Below are positions 1-8,325 of a stretch of DNA of 64,000 nt, in pieces (position 1 is the stretch's first letter; every line of letters begins with the position of its first letter). The position numbers and the translations under genes are program-made. Source of the stretch: Comamonas sp. (GTDB lineage Bacteria > Pseudomonadota > Gammaproteobacteria > Burkholderiales > Burkholderiaceae_C); the NCBI RefSeq assembly GCF_009360615.1, contig NZ_SPEY01000095.1, forward strand, positions 27,799 to 91,798, written 5' to 3'. The notes under the pieces are model-generated. The model worked only from the letters and a program-made list of their open reading frames with translations, searched no databases and was not told where the DNA came from.

Positions 1-790
1 CAGCGAACGGACGCGCTGGGGGCAAAGGCCAGTCTGGGCGCTGGTTGGGCAGACCGTGGCCACCCGCACTGCCAGGCACGGGGGGATCTGGCCGCTCTGG
101 TGGGATGGCACTGCGCAGGCGGGCATTGCCTGGCGAGTACTCAAAGCCGGGGTCAATGCCCTCTGGCACCTTGACCGTGCGCGGGCCGTTGGGACTGCGC
201 ACGCCAATGATGTGCTCCGCATACTTGACCTCGGGGGCCTGGTCAGGCCCGGTTTTGCCCAGCTTTTCCAGGTCGCGGCTCCACAAGCCCTTGACCTTGC
301 ACTCGCAGCCCCAGCCATTGGGTGGAAAGTAGAGCTTCCACCATGGGTTGTCGCGTTCCAGCACCAAGCCATGTAGCGCAACGTGATGAGGACGCGGATG
401 CGCCACCCAGTCGCTGTGTTCGTACTGCCAGTACGGCGCGTGCTGCAGCTGCTCCCAGCGGCCCGCCGCATAGCTGGTGGAAAGGTTGGTGTCGTAGATG
501 ACGCGGCTGCGCCAGTTGCGGCCGCCGTTGTAGTCCCAGCCGTGCTTGGCCACGATGCGGTCAAAGTCGCGGCGAAACTCTTCCAGCGTGGTGCCGTCCA
601 CGATGGCCTTTTCCACGGCCGTGCGGAAGTCCGAGACGATGGCGTCACGGTTGGCACCCGCCACCACAAACGCATAGTCGTGCTCCTGGGTGTAGATGTC
701 CGTCCAGGCCGTGGTGGGCAGGTTCAACTTGCGTTGAAAAAAGCCAATCTGCTCCCTGAAGGGCAAGGCCCCAAACGCAGCGCTGGCCAT
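1..790 (-). CDS. Phage head morphogenesis protein, Mu gpF-like (partial, runs off left edge)
   Basis: The reading frame starts with the ATG complementary to 788-790 and stays open to the edge, giving about 263 codons without a stop. The visible product begins MASAAFGALPFREQIGFF and contains the block NWRSRVIYDTNLSTSYAAGR followed by W-x-Y-x-H-S-D and GWGCECKVKGL. These match the Phage_Mu_F / SPP1 gp7 minor head protein family. Such proteins sit at the portal vertex and assist head assembly. The start overlaps the portal gene stop (TGATG), which indicates translational coupling in the late operon. The C-terminus is missing only because the window ends. Confidence 0.85.
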   Translation of the reverse strand, partial: MASAAFGALPFREQIGFFQRKLNLPTTAWTDIYTQEHDYAFVVAGANRDAIVSDFRTAVEKAIVDGTTLEEFRRDFDRIVAKHGWDYNGGRNWRSRVIYDTNLSTSYAAGRWEQLQHAPYWQYEHSDWVAHPRPHHVALHGLVLERDNPWWKLYFPPNGWGCECKVKGLWSRDLEKLGKTGPDQAPEVKYAEHIIGVRSPNGPRTVKVPEGIDPGFEYSPGNARLRSAIPPERPDPPVPGSAGGHGLPNQRPDWPLPPARPFA

Positions 791-2376
791 CAGAGGGCTC
801 CCGCTTCCTGCAACACCTCATAGCGCCCGGCCAGTTGCGCGGCCGCCATGGCCTCGCCCATGGCCAGGGCGAACTGGTCCTGCGTCATGTTGGGGATGAG
901 CTGCTCCAGGCCGTCGCGGATCTGCTCCAGACTGCCTGCAGATTCGACCAGTTTGCGAATTTGCGCAAACCAGGGGCTGGTGGCTTGCTGTACGTTGCTG
1001 GCCAGCTGTGGCTGCATGGTCTGGGCCACGGTCAGGGGCTGGGCAGCAGGGGCAGGCAGAACAGCGGTCAGAGCTGCCGTGCCCGTGGGGGCCGCCTGGA
1101 CCACGGGCGTCACCCCAAGCACCACCTGGCCAGGCTGAGGCATGGGGATACCCAGCTTCTGATTAGCCCAGTCCTGCGGAACCTGCACACCGATGCCCAC
1201 CAGCTTGGGCAACGCTTCGGACAGCACCTGGATGTCTTCAGTCTCGCCTGTGATCAGCCCGAAGCGTGGGCAGCGCTTGATGCCATCGGGTGCCAGGCCG
1301 TTCATGGCCGCAATGGCATAGACCAGGTCGCGGGTGATCGTGGCGTTGAGCTGGCGGATATCGCCGTCCCGCAGATCCTTGCGCACTTCGTTGTGCACAT
1401 TGCCCAGGGCATTGGTGCTGGCCGCGCCATCTGCGCCGCTGGTCAGCGTGCCGCCCAGGATGACCTTGGACTGGTTGCGCTCGCACCAGCTGATCATCAG
1501 CTCAAAGGCCTTGGGGTCGCCGGTGGCAGCGTCCTTGAAGTCAATCAGCATCCCCTCGGGGATGATGCCGGCCGCATTGTGGCCAATGCCCACCAGGGCA
1601 CGCAGGAGCGTGGCCTTCTCGCGCTCGCTGGCATTGGGCGGGTACTTGCCCAGGCGCACGGGGATGCCGTAGATCTCCAGAAACTCGGCCAGGTCGCCCA
1701 CGCTGTAGTTCTTGAAGAGGTAGGTCCAGACCAACTGGCGGAACAAAGCTGTGCGCTCCAGGTAGCCGCTTTTGGCCTTGTGGATGTGGGTGACCCAGCC
1801 AAAGGGGTTGAGGGCTTCGCCTTGGATCCCTTGCCCGTCCGTAGTGTTGGAGCGCAGGCGCAGCTCCTGCCGGTAGCCACGGTGCAACTGGAACCAGGAC
1901 TGAGGCCGGTGCGTGAGGGTCTTCGGGAGCCAGAAGCCCTCGACCCGATGCCATTCGATTTCAAGGCATGCAAAGCCTTTTCCGATGGCGTCGGTCGCAT
2001 CAAAGATCACGTCCTCAAAGTCGGGGATGGACTGCACCAGCTCGCCCAACTGCTCGGCGTTGCGCTTTTCCAGGGCGCTGGCGTTGTCGGGTGCGGTGAT
2101 CTCCCAGTCCAGAATCAGGGCGCGGCGGCGTTTGCCCATCTCGCTGGCAATGTGACCGTCCTTTTCTTCCATGTCCTCAAACAGGTCGAACTGGGCCGTG
2201 AGGTCACCTTGCTCGGCCGCGTCCAGGATGGTGGCCAGCTTTGAGGGTGTGAGGCCTCGGGTCGGGTGAGTCTGCAGTTCGCGCTGCAGATGGCCCAGCT
2301 GAGAGGTCTGCGGTGTGTCCACGCTGGCCAGGTCGATGGGCTGGCCGTCAGCGCCCAGAATCATGCTTTTTGCCAT
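790..2376 (-). CDS. Portal protein, DUF935 family (Mu gp29-like)
   Basis: This 528-residue protein has the length and character of DUF935 proteins, the portal subunits of Mu-like phages. The portal ring is the DNA entry channel of the head. Recognisable segments are the early block KLATILDAAEQGDLTAQFDL, the central GWVTHIHKAKSGYLERTALF and WTYLFKNYSVGDLAEFLEIY, and a variable Ala/Pro/Gln-rich C-terminal part. The gene lies downstream of the large terminase and directly upstream of the gpF-like gene, in the canonical Mu order gp28-gp29-gp30. It is preceded by a 166-base gap that holds only a weak 61-codon frame. Confidence 0.93.
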   Translation of the reverse strand: MAKSMILGADGQPIDLASVDTPQTSQLGHLQRELQTHPTRGLTPSKLATILDAAEQGDLTAQFDLFEDMEEKDGHIASEMGKRRRALILDWEITAPDNASALEKRNAEQLGELVQSIPDFEDVIFDATDAIGKGFACLEIEWHRVEGFWLPKTLTHRPQSWFQLHRGYRQELRLRSNTTDGQGIQGEALNPFGWVTHIHKAKSGYLERTALFRQLVWTYLFKNYSVGDLAEFLEIYGIPVRLGKYPPNASEREKATLLRALVGIGHNAAGIIPEGMLIDFKDAATGDPKAFELMISWCERNQSKVILGGTLTSGADGAASTNALGNVHNEVRKDLRDGDIRQLNATITRDLVYAIAAMNGLAPDGIKRCPRFGLITGETEDIQVLSEALPKLVGIGVQVPQDWANQKLGIPMPQPGQVVLGVTPVVQAAPTGTAALTAVLPAPAAQPLTVAQTMQPQLASNVQQATSPWFAQIRKLVESAGSLEQIRDGLEQLIPNMTQDQFALAMGEAMAAAQLAGRYEVLQEAGAL

Positions 2377-2542
2377 GTCGGCACCTCGCTTTGTGTTTTG
2401 CAGTTGGGCGTATGCAGCGCGCCTTCGGCGGGAAGACGTTTAGGCGCGTTTACAAGGCCCTGGATGCAGCAAACCGGGGGCATTGCATGTCCACCGGCTA
2501 AAAATCGCTTAAATCGCCGTTTTCGGGCTTGTCGGTTTTGCA

Positions 2543-4207
2543 TCACCAGCCCTCGTGTTCGATGAGCGGGAAGTCCAGGTCTTCGCGCATGTCACCGGCC
2601 TGCATGTTGTCGAAGCCTCTGGGGTGAGTTGGCACGGCGATGTAGCCGATGGGGGCGTGCAGGTTAAGCGTGGCAAACCAGCCCAACGCCAGCATGACGG
2701 CGCTGTCGCCGTGGCGCTGCAGTTCGGGGTCTTTCAAGTCATCGCGGCGTAACTTGCTGACCATGGGAACGCCTTCGACGTCTTCAATGGCCGTCAAGTC
2801 CTGGGCCATGTTGGCGTCTTTGGGTAAGTCCAGCATGCCGTCCTCAAAGCCTTGCAAGAACTTGGGCATCCAGGTGCTGTACCAAGCGCGGTTGAGTTTG
2901 ACCTGGTGCACATGTTCATGGCCAAACTCATCGGCAGTGACCTCGGCCAGTGCTTCACCGGAGCCGGTGGCGTCCATCGCCCCGCCGCAGCGATTGGGCA
3001 GCCTACGGATGGCGTAGTGGGTGATTTGCTTTTGCTGGGCGAAAGGCACCTTGTGCATTTCAATGACTACGCGGCATTGGCGGCGCAGGCCCAGTGTCAG
3101 AGCGTGGCCGCCCCAGCAGGAGAAGTCCCGGTGGCGTGCGTAGTCTTGGGAGAACACATGGCGCACGCTCGGGTCCAACGTGGCCAGCACCGGGTCTAGC
3201 TCGCGCTTGATCCAGTCGTCCACCCACGACTTGCGCTCCTCCATGTCTTTTTTGACGAAGTCGTCATTCAGTGCCAGCCGCACCACCAGCGTCTCTGGCA
3301 GCACCATGGCGCGGTCTACCCACACACCGGGCAAGCGCACACCAGAGCCATCGCGAGGGATGGCGTCCAGCTCCTCGCGCATGGCAGCCTTGCGAACGCC
3401 ATAGCCGTTGCGAATCTTGGCGTACCACTTCTTCTTGCCCTCGGCCGTGGCTTCCTCGCCCTTCATCCAGCAGACGCGCTCGTACAGGCCGTTGGCCACG
3501 GCATCGTCAAACGTGACCGTGTACACGGCCGCATCGTCGCCATAGCGCCCAGCCTCGATGTCGCGGCAGAACTGTGCAAATGGGTTGTTCTTGCCGTTGT
3601 GCGAGCTGATGACTGTGATCTGGCCGCCCCAGATCAGCAGAGCGGTCGCTGCATCCAGCACGCCCTGGACGTCCGGGTGGAATGCGGCTTCGTCAATGAC
3701 CACATGGCCCTGCAGGCCCCGGATATTGGCAGGACGGCTGGACAGCGCACAGACCTGAAACCCGCTGGCGAAGCGGATACGGTAGGCCGTGATGTGCTTG
3801 GTCTTGCCGGTCTCGGGGTCCTGGTCTTCAAACAGGAACTCTTCAATGTCCGACACGGAGCCCTGAGCGCGGGCAATGATCTGGGCAAACTTGGCCACAT
3901 AGCCAATGGCCTCCAGGCCCTTTTCGCGGGTGTCACCGATGTAGTAGACGTTGTCGCCGCCCGCCACCTTGCTGGCAGCAGCCACCAGGGTCTTGCGCAG
4001 CATGACTGCAAAGGTGATGCCTGTGCGGCGGCCCTTGGGAACGGCAACGATGGAGCGCTGCAGCTTCACCACCTCGCGTTGGTGCGCCATCAGCACGCCT
4101 TCGTCTAAGGGGTTGAAACCGGCCGGAATCTCCCGCACACGGGCGGGCAAATCGTCCCACTCGACAATACGGACGGTGCTGCTCAAGGGCTGGACGGTAG
4201 ATGCCAT
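2543..4207 (-). CDS. Terminase large subunit (Mu gp28-like)
   Basis: This 554-residue protein is the DNA-packaging ATPase and nuclease of the phage. Near residues 55-64 is a Walker A-like segment VAVPKGRRTG, and further on HVVIDEAAFH is the Walker B/DEAD-like motif. The C-terminal half carries nuclease-like acidic positions, such as the FSQDYARHRDFS and GGAMDATGSGE segments. The start codon overlaps the stop of the upstream small terminase gene (TGATG). Large and small terminase genes are adjacent and coupled as in Mu gp27-gp28. Confidence 0.93.
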   Translation of the reverse strand: MASTVQPLSSTVRIVEWDDLPARVREIPAGFNPLDEGVLMAHQREVVKLQRSIVAVPKGRRTGITFAVMLRKTLVAAASKVAGGDNVYYIGDTREKGLEAIGYVAKFAQIIARAQGSVSDIEEFLFEDQDPETGKTKHITAYRIRFASGFQVCALSSRPANIRGLQGHVVIDEAAFHPDVQGVLDAATALLIWGGQITVISSHNGKNNPFAQFCRDIEAGRYGDDAAVYTVTFDDAVANGLYERVCWMKGEEATAEGKKKWYAKIRNGYGVRKAAMREELDAIPRDGSGVRLPGVWVDRAMVLPETLVVRLALNDDFVKKDMEERKSWVDDWIKRELDPVLATLDPSVRHVFSQDYARHRDFSCWGGHALTLGLRRQCRVVIEMHKVPFAQQKQITHYAIRRLPNRCGGAMDATGSGEALAEVTADEFGHEHVHQVKLNRAWYSTWMPKFLQGFEDGMLDLPKDANMAQDLTAIEDVEGVPMVSKLRRDDLKDPELQRHGDSAVMLALGWFATLNLHAPIGYIAVPTHPRGFDNMQAGDMREDLDFPLIEHEGW

Positions 4208-4752
4208 CAGCGCACCCCCAGGAATTCCTTGACCCAGAAGTCCACTTGCTCTTGGCTCATGCCCTGGGTCTTGGCGATCTTTTCCAGGTTGCCTTGCTGC
4301 TCCTCGAGGAGCCTGCGGCGGGCATGCTCTTCAATGGCCTCGCGCTCTTTCAGGCTCATGGTGCGGGCCTGCATGGCGGCACGAGCGGCGCGGGCCAGCT
4401 CGGACACTTCCTTGATGCTGACCTTTGCGTTGCCATGCGCGTTCAACGCCGCATTTGTGGCCAGCGTGGTCACGGCCTGGGCGAGCAGTGCCCCGGCTTT
4501 GTCGCCTACGCCTTCACCCAGCTCGTCCACCAGAGCGGCCGAGGCCGTCTCAATCTCACGCATGCGCCCCATCATTTCGTCAAAGCCGACGCGGTAGCGG
4601 TGGATGCCGCTGCGGCTGATGTCGGCTGCGGGGTACTTGACGCGCATGGCATCCAGCAGCTCGTCCAGCGTGTGGCGGCCGTCGCGGATGAGCTTTTCGA
4701 GGAACTTTCGGGCCTCGGGGTCCAGGCGCGATACAGAAGACTTGCGGCCCAT
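4207..4752 (-). CDS. Small terminase subunit, DUF3486 family (Mu gp27-like)
   Basis: The product is about 181 residues, beginning MGRKSSVSRLDPEARKFLE. I chose this ATG (complement of 4750-4752) over an upstream in-frame start at 4806, because it follows the stop of the preceding gene by one base and gives the usual DUF3486 N-terminus. The N-terminal part (ARKFLEKLIRDGRHTLDELL ... ISRSGIHRYRVGF) looks like a helix-turn-helix for pac-site recognition, and the rest is helical and charged. It lies directly before the large terminase. Confidence 0.88.
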   Translation of the reverse strand: MGRKSSVSRLDPEARKFLEKLIRDGRHTLDELLDAMRVKYPAADISRSGIHRYRVGFDEMMGRMREIETASAALVDELGEGVGDKAGALLAQAVTTLATNAALNAHGNAKVSIKEVSELARAARAAMQARTMSLKEREAIEEHARRRLLEEQQGNLEKIAKTQGMSQEQVDFWVKEFLGVR

Positions 4753-4753
4753 A

Positions 4754-5047
4754 TCAGGCTCCGGGGCGCTTGACGCCAGGCTGGACGACGCGGCCCTTGG
4801 CCACATCCATGCCGCGCTCGCTTAGCGTGGCCAGGAACACCGACTCGACTTCTTCAACCTTGAGCAGGCCTTGCTCTTCCAGCCAGCGCAAATCGGTCTT
4901 GACCTGGTCGCGGCTGGGTGAGTGACCCCAGCGCTCCAGCAGCGTGCAGATGATGGAGCTGTTGCTCTTGTACGAGGGCAGCTCGGCCAGCGCCCGCAGG
5001 ATGACCAGGCGACGGTCTTCGGTAAGGACTTGGGCGTAGTTGCTCAT
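4754..5047 (-). CDS. Mu gp26-like / VpaChn25_0724-type phage protein
   Basis: The 97-residue product starts MSNYAQVLTEDRRLVILRAL and resembles the small winged-helix-like proteins often labelled ArsR-like in Mu-type prophages. The central LLERWGHSPSRDQVKTDLRW followed by LEEQGLLKVEEV has the form of a DNA-binding helix-turn-helix plus wing. It sits immediately upstream of the small terminase with a one-base gap, the place of Mu gp26. Its role in packaging or regulation is not established. Confidence 0.8.
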   Translation of the reverse strand: MSNYAQVLTEDRRLVILRALAELPSYKSNSSIICTLLERWGHSPSRDQVKTDLRWLEEQGLLKVEEVESVFLATLSERGMDVAKGRVVQPGVKRPGA

Positions 5048-5056
5048 GTCTTGGCT

Positions 5057-5362
5057 CTATTTCGAGTTGTGGAGTAGATAGCTCTCGACACGCTCAAGCC
5101 CGCGTGCCATGGGGTCCATGCGCTGGCTGACGGCCTCGACAGAGCCCGCCAGCCTTGCCAGATTGGTGCCCAGCTCGTGCAGCTGCTGCTGGCTAGGAAC
5201 CTGTTTCATCTGGGCTTCCAGTGTGGTGATGCGGGTGCGTAGGTCCAGCAGCTCGGCCGCACTGGCTGCCTGACGGCCCACGAACCAGGAATAGACGCCC
5301 AGCGCGGCCATGACCAGCCAACGCACGGCCTCGGAGCTGAATGTCATGTCGGAAAAATTCAT
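5057..5362 (-). CDS. DUF2730 family phage protein, membrane-anchored
   Basis: This 101-residue protein has one N-terminal membrane segment (about residues 13-30, AVRWLVMAALGVYSWFVGRQ) followed by a predicted coiled coil rich in heptad Leu (LLDLRTRITTLEAQMKQV and onward). This layout is that of DUF2730 proteins found between the lysis genes and gp26 of Mu-like phages. Function is unknown. The last codons of the upstream zinc-finger gene overlap its start by four bases, consistent with one late transcript. Confidence 0.8.
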   Translation of the reverse strand: MNFSDMTFSSEAVRWLVMAALGVYSWFVGRQAASAAELLDLRTRITTLEAQMKQVPSQQQLHELGTNLARLAGSVEAVSQRMDPMARGLERVESYLLHNSK

Positions 5363-5583
5363 GGTTTTGGCTGCTCAAAAATGGACTGGCACTTCACACA
5401 CCGCTGGCAACCTGGCATTGCCCAGCGGCGGGCTTTGGGGATCTGGGCATCGCAGTCGATGCACTCTGTGGCCGAGTCGGCCATGGTCTTACCCACAAGG
5501 CCTGCGCGGCGCACCTGGTCTCGCAGCGCGTCCTCTCGCAACTGCAGCTCGCGGGCCTGGGCACGGTCAAAGAAGTCGGTCAA
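5359..5583 (-). CDS. TraR/DksA-type C4 zinc-finger protein
   Basis: The 74-residue product has four cysteines at about 41, 44, 62 and 65 (CIDCDAQIP ... CQRCVKCQ), the TraR/DksA C4 zinc-finger pattern. TraR-like proteins bind the RNA polymerase secondary channel and alter promoter choice. The start is TTG, complementary to 5581-5583. It overlaps the stop of the Rz gene and is preceded by GGAG seven bases upstream, which supports this unusual start. Such genes are common in the lysis region of Mu-like prophages. Confidence 0.87.
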   Translation of the reverse strand: MTDFFDRAQARELQLREDALRDQVRRAGLVGKTMADSATECIDCDAQIPKARRWAMPGCQRCVKCQSIFEQPKP

Positions 5584-6107
5584 TCTGCAGCTCCTACGGC
5601 GGGCTGCAGGGGCTGTCCTGCGTGGCAGACGCTGACTGCGAACTGCTGCAGTCCTGCGACTTGGTCTCGGAGCTGGTCAGCCTCTGCAGCCAGGTCGACA
5701 AACGCTTCTGCGCTTTCTCCGAATAGCTCTCGGGCGGTGGCGGCTTCGCCAGCGCAGGCGGTAAGGCCGGGATCTCCATCTGGGTAAGGATTGGCGCGGG
5801 ATTTGAGGCGGGCAAGCTCTGCGCGCAAGCTGCGCAAAGCAGCGGCAGCAGAGTCAGCAGCAGCCTGGCTGGCCGCAGCGCGTTCGGTTTGGTCATGGGC
5901 GACTTTCTCGGCATTGCGTTGGCGCAGGGTGTTGCCTGCAGCGGTGACCTGGCTGCGCAGGCGTTCCTGGTCGTCCCAGGCCTTTTGCACGCGACCTGCG
6001 CCTTGGGCATCACCTTGGGCGATCAAATGGTCCTGGTACAGGCCGAAGCCCCAGTAAGCTGCGGCCACCACCAGAGCCACCAGCAGATAGCGCGCTGCGG
6101 GCTTCAT
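5580..6107 (-). CDS. Inner-membrane spanin (Rz-like, DUF2514-type)
   Basis: This 175-residue protein has an N-terminal signal-anchor (MKPAARYLLVALVVAAAYWG) and a long Ala/Glu/Arg-rich coiled-coil periplasmic region, the architecture of an i-spanin. Spanins fuse inner and outer membranes in the last step of lysis. Inside the same DNA, in another frame of the same strand, lies an Rz1 lipoprotein gene, which strongly supports the assignment. It follows the endolysin with a TGATG overlap. Confidence 0.85.
   Translation of the reverse strand: MKPAARYLLVALVVAAAYWGFGLYQDHLIAQGDAQGAGRVQKAWDDQERLRSQVTAAGNTLRQRNAEKVAHDQTERAAASQAAADSAAAALRSLRAELARLKSRANPYPDGDPGLTACAGEAATARELFGESAEAFVDLAAEADQLRDQVAGLQQFAVSVCHAGQPLQPAVGAAD
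5594..5896 (-). CDS. Outer-membrane spanin lipoprotein Rz1, nested within Rz
   Basis: The frame yields a 100-residue product starting MTKPNALRPARLLLTLLPLL with the lipobox LLCAAC at about residues 19-24. A short Pro-rich stretch (ALPPALAKPPPP) follows. Both features are signatures of Rz1 o-spanins. The gene lies wholly inside the Rz gene in a different frame, the classical embedded arrangement. A longer frame begins at 6013, but its first 39 residues have no signal character, so I chose the ATG complementary to 5894-5896. Confidence 0.8.
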   Translation of the reverse strand: MTKPNALRPARLLLTLLPLLCAACAQSLPASNPAPILTQMEIPALPPALAKPPPPESYSEKAQKRLSTWLQRLTSSETKSQDCSSSQSASATQDSPCSPP

Positions 6108-6727
6108 AGGCCAGGCCCCCAGCTCAGATAGCGCGGCTGCAGCTCGACCAGGATGCGCTGGGGGTAGCCGAGGTTTTCACGGCAATGGACGGCCGCGCGG
6201 CGGGCTTTGCCGCAGGCCGCATCTACTTGCTGCCGTGTGGGCTGGGCGGCCCCGAAAACCGCTGCTTCACGTTGCCAATGGCCAAGCCCGCCGTTGTAGC
6301 CGCGCAGGGCCACCCACATGCGGTCGTAAGCGCCGTAGTGAGTGGGCGTGCGGTCGTAGAGGTATTTGTCGTAGCCGACCAGGGCGCGCAAGGCCCAGGT
6401 GGTGTTGTGAGGCTGGCAGTCGGCCGGAGCCAGCTTGTTCAGCTCGCACCACCAGGAAGCAGTTGCAGGCATGAACTGGCCCAATCCACGAGCACCAACA
6501 CGGCTGACGGCCTCGGGCTTCCAGGCAGATTCCTGGTGTACCTGTGCGGCGAAGACTGCCACCGGGGCACCCAAGCCCCAGATGGAGTTGGCAGTGCGTA
6601 CCAGCAACGCCCTATGCGGCTGGGCGGCAGCTGGCACCTGGGCCTGCGCGCTGCGGCAGTAACCCAGCGCGGCCGAGAGCACCGCCACGCCTACCAGGAT
6701 GGCAGCACGGATATGACGGCTGTGCAT
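6104..6727 (-). CDS. Endolysin with SLT lytic transglycosylase domain
   Basis: This 207-residue protein has an N-terminal hydrophobic segment (AAILVGVAVLSAALGYC), possibly a signal-arrest-release or cleavable signal. The Slt70-type domain follows: catalytic Glu at about 66 in VHQESAW, then GARGLGQFMPATA, and ALRGYNGG near the C-terminal third. It would cleave peptidoglycan during lysis. It lies between the holin-like gene and the spanin pair, the expected lysis cassette order. Confidence 0.9.
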   Translation of the reverse strand: MHSRHIRAAILVGVAVLSAALGYCRSAQAQVPAAAQPHRALLVRTANSIWGLGAPVAVFAAQVHQESAWKPEAVSRVGARGLGQFMPATASWWCELNKLAPADCQPHNTTWALRALVGYDKYLYDRTPTHYGAYDRMWVALRGYNGGLGHWQREAAVFGAAQPTRQQVDAACGKARRAAVHCRENLGYPQRILVELQPRYLSWGPGL

Positions 6728-6730
6728 GGC

Positions 6731-7138
6731 TCAACCGCCCAGGCTGATGGCAAGAATGGCGGCCGACATGATGAGCGCACGGCGCAGCATGCAGCCCAGC
6801 ATGAAGTACAGAGGGGCAGCATCCGGCCAGGACACAAGCACGCATGACTCGCCAGGAGAGGCTGGATCAGAGCTGTATTCGGCTGGCTGAGCGGTGCCGG
6901 GATGGCTCAGCAGGCGTAGCGCGTCCAGATTGGGGCGGGCATAGAAAAAGACCGCGCGGTCAATCCAGTAACCAGCCAGGGCAGCCAATGAGATCAGGTT
7001 GAGCTTGTAAAGGCTGACCGGCAGCTGCTGAGGGGCTATCCAAAAGACAGCCAACGAGAGCGCCGTGGCAATAAACCACCAAAGGGTCAGGCGCGGCAGT
7101 CTGGACTTGCGGGGGCTTTGGGCGGAAGTGGATGACAT
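6731..7138 (-). CDS. Putative holin
   Basis: The product is about 135 residues, beginning MSSTSAQSPRKSRLPRLTLW. I chose this ATG because GAGGAC lies eight bases upstream; an in-frame start at 7177 adds 13 residues without a better ribosome site. Three hydrophobic segments are visible: LWWFIATALSLAVFWIA, LNLISLAALAGYWIDRAVFF and the C-terminal LYFMLGCMLRRALIMSAAIL. This matches the putative holins that precede SLT endolysins in BcepMu-like phages. It would time lysis by permeabilising the inner membrane. Confidence 0.75.
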   Translation of the reverse strand: MSSTSAQSPRKSRLPRLTLWWFIATALSLAVFWIAPQQLPVSLYKLNLISLAALAGYWIDRAVFFYARPNLDALRLLSHPGTAQPAEYSSDPASPGESCVLVSWPDAAPLYFMLGCMLRRALIMSAAILAISLGG

Positions 7139-7237
7139 GAACGTCCTCGGTGTGAACTTTCGGGTTTGAAAGCCCACACTCTGGACGTCAGAGTGGGATT
7201 GGTCTTTTGGCCGAGGGCACTATGGCCCGCCAATATC

Positions 7238-7756
7238 TTAGGGCACGCAGCGAGCCCAGCGGGGGCTGTTAGAGATGTCGCTTGCGTCAAGCTTCACGAC
7301 CCCTATAGGGTCATTAAAGTCCACTTCGCCGGGAAGTCTCATTTCCCCTTGCGTTGAGCCATTCACCAGCTTCCATTTTGAGTCTTGAAACGCATAGTGA
7401 AGGACGTCGGTCCGGCGATAAGTCGAGCCGTCTTGCTTTCCTGCTGCTCGTGCCTCGTCTTCAGTTGCACGACGTATGGAGTGGCTTACCGATTCAACTT
7501 TGATGTAACCCGTGAAAGGCGAGATGAGCGAGTCTGTACGCTTAACGTCGTGGGAAATTGAGCCCACCTCCAAGAAGTTGCGAACCCACTGGTCTTTGAC
7601 CAGTCGCACGGTGTCGGAGGGCCAGCTACGGGCCTGAGCCTGGCAGGCCACGGCTAACTTTTTGAAAGAAGGTAGCGGGTCTACTTTTTTCTGCGCAAAT
7701 GCCGGTGAGGCAGTAATCGTCAAGGTGATGAAAGCAAGGCTAGATATTCGCGTCAC
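7238..7756 (-). CDS. Secreted protein of unknown function, lysogeny cassette
   Basis: The 172-residue product has a signal peptide (MTRISSLAFITLTITASPAF, cleavage likely after AFA) and a mature part with two Cys and no recognised domain; it ends WARCVP. The start is GTG, complementary to 7754-7756, and overlaps the stop of the upstream gene. It is the last gene of a four-gene leftward set beginning with the repressor. It does not carry the QAAAGD motif of its three upstream neighbours. A periplasmic role, for example in superinfection exclusion, is only a guess from position. Confidence 0.65.
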   Translation of the reverse strand: MTRISSLAFITLTITASPAFAQKKVDPLPSFKKLAVACQAQARSWPSDTVRLVKDQWVRNFLEVGSISHDVKRTDSLISPFTGYIKVESVSHSIRRATEDEARAAGKQDGSTYRRTDVLHYAFQDSKWKLVNGSTQGEMRLPGEVDFNDPIGVVKLDASDISNSPRWARCVP

Positions 7757-8292
7757 AGGTTCCCCTTTTCCACATCTTGCAATGAATCATTAGCTGTGAC
7801 CGCAACGGCACCCTTGATGCGAAGAGCAACAGCACGCGGTTCCATGAGCGCCTTTCTTAACAAGACGATCACGCCTAAATACATAAGGCCAGTTGCATTC
7901 AATATCGGCACTGCAAACTTATGCTCAGAGGCAGGCCCAATCACTAAGACTGAGGCCACCGCAGCAAAGTAAAGCGTGACTATGGCAATACAGAACCACG
8001 CAAAGTAAGGTTCAGCCCTGCTGATCTTTACTCTGGGCTCATTTGTCCGTTTGTCCCAGCCGATAGAGCCAAAGCGCCAAGCGTTGCCCAGCTCCCGCCC
8101 AGTAAACCCGTGAACCTGCATCAGATCCGTTAGCCACTCGCGGGCATCTCTTCTGCAAGTAATCCCTGTTGCTTTCTGAAAATCTCTTTGAACGGCCCAC
8201 TCATGAACTGTGTGTGGTGAATCGCCAAAGTAGTAGAAGTCTCCCGCCGAAGCTTGGCTGATATGGCCACTGAATTTGACGTTTCTAGGCAT
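7753..8292 (-). CDS. Membrane protein with N-terminal QASAGD motif
   Basis: This 179-residue protein starts MPRNVKFSGHISQASAGDFY. Its first 18 residues contain the motif F-x-G-x-I-x-Q-A-S-A-G-D that recurs in the next two genes upstream. Two membrane segments follow at about residues 95-118 (FAWFCIAIVTLYFAAVASVL) and 127-145 (VPILNATGLMYLGVIVLL). The region between the motif and the membrane is soluble and ends in a charged segment (WDKRTNEPRVKISR). No known family was recognised. It lies in the repressor operon and overlaps the next gene by four bases. Confidence 0.65.
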   Translation of the reverse strand: MPRNVKFSGHISQASAGDFYYFGDSPHTVHEWAVQRDFQKATGITCRRDAREWLTDLMQVHGFTGRELGNAWRFGSIGWDKRTNEPRVKISRAEPYFAWFCIAIVTLYFAAVASVLVIGPASEHKFAVPILNATGLMYLGVIVLLRKALMEPRAVALRIKGAVAVTANDSLQDVEKGNL

Positions 8293-8325
8293 GCTCTCCC
8301 CCGGTCAATATGTCGGCTAAATGGT

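Noticed and set aside
835..2244. Long rightward frame of 469 codons opposite the portal gene
   Set aside because: It is the mirror of a high-GC gene with a well-supported DUF935 product; the protein has no recognisable domain and an odd His/Gly/Gln-rich composition.
2361..2546. Small leftward GTG-started frame between terminase and portal genes
   Set aside because: The 61-residue product is compositionally odd and overlaps the portal start; no counterpart is known to me in Mu-like phages.
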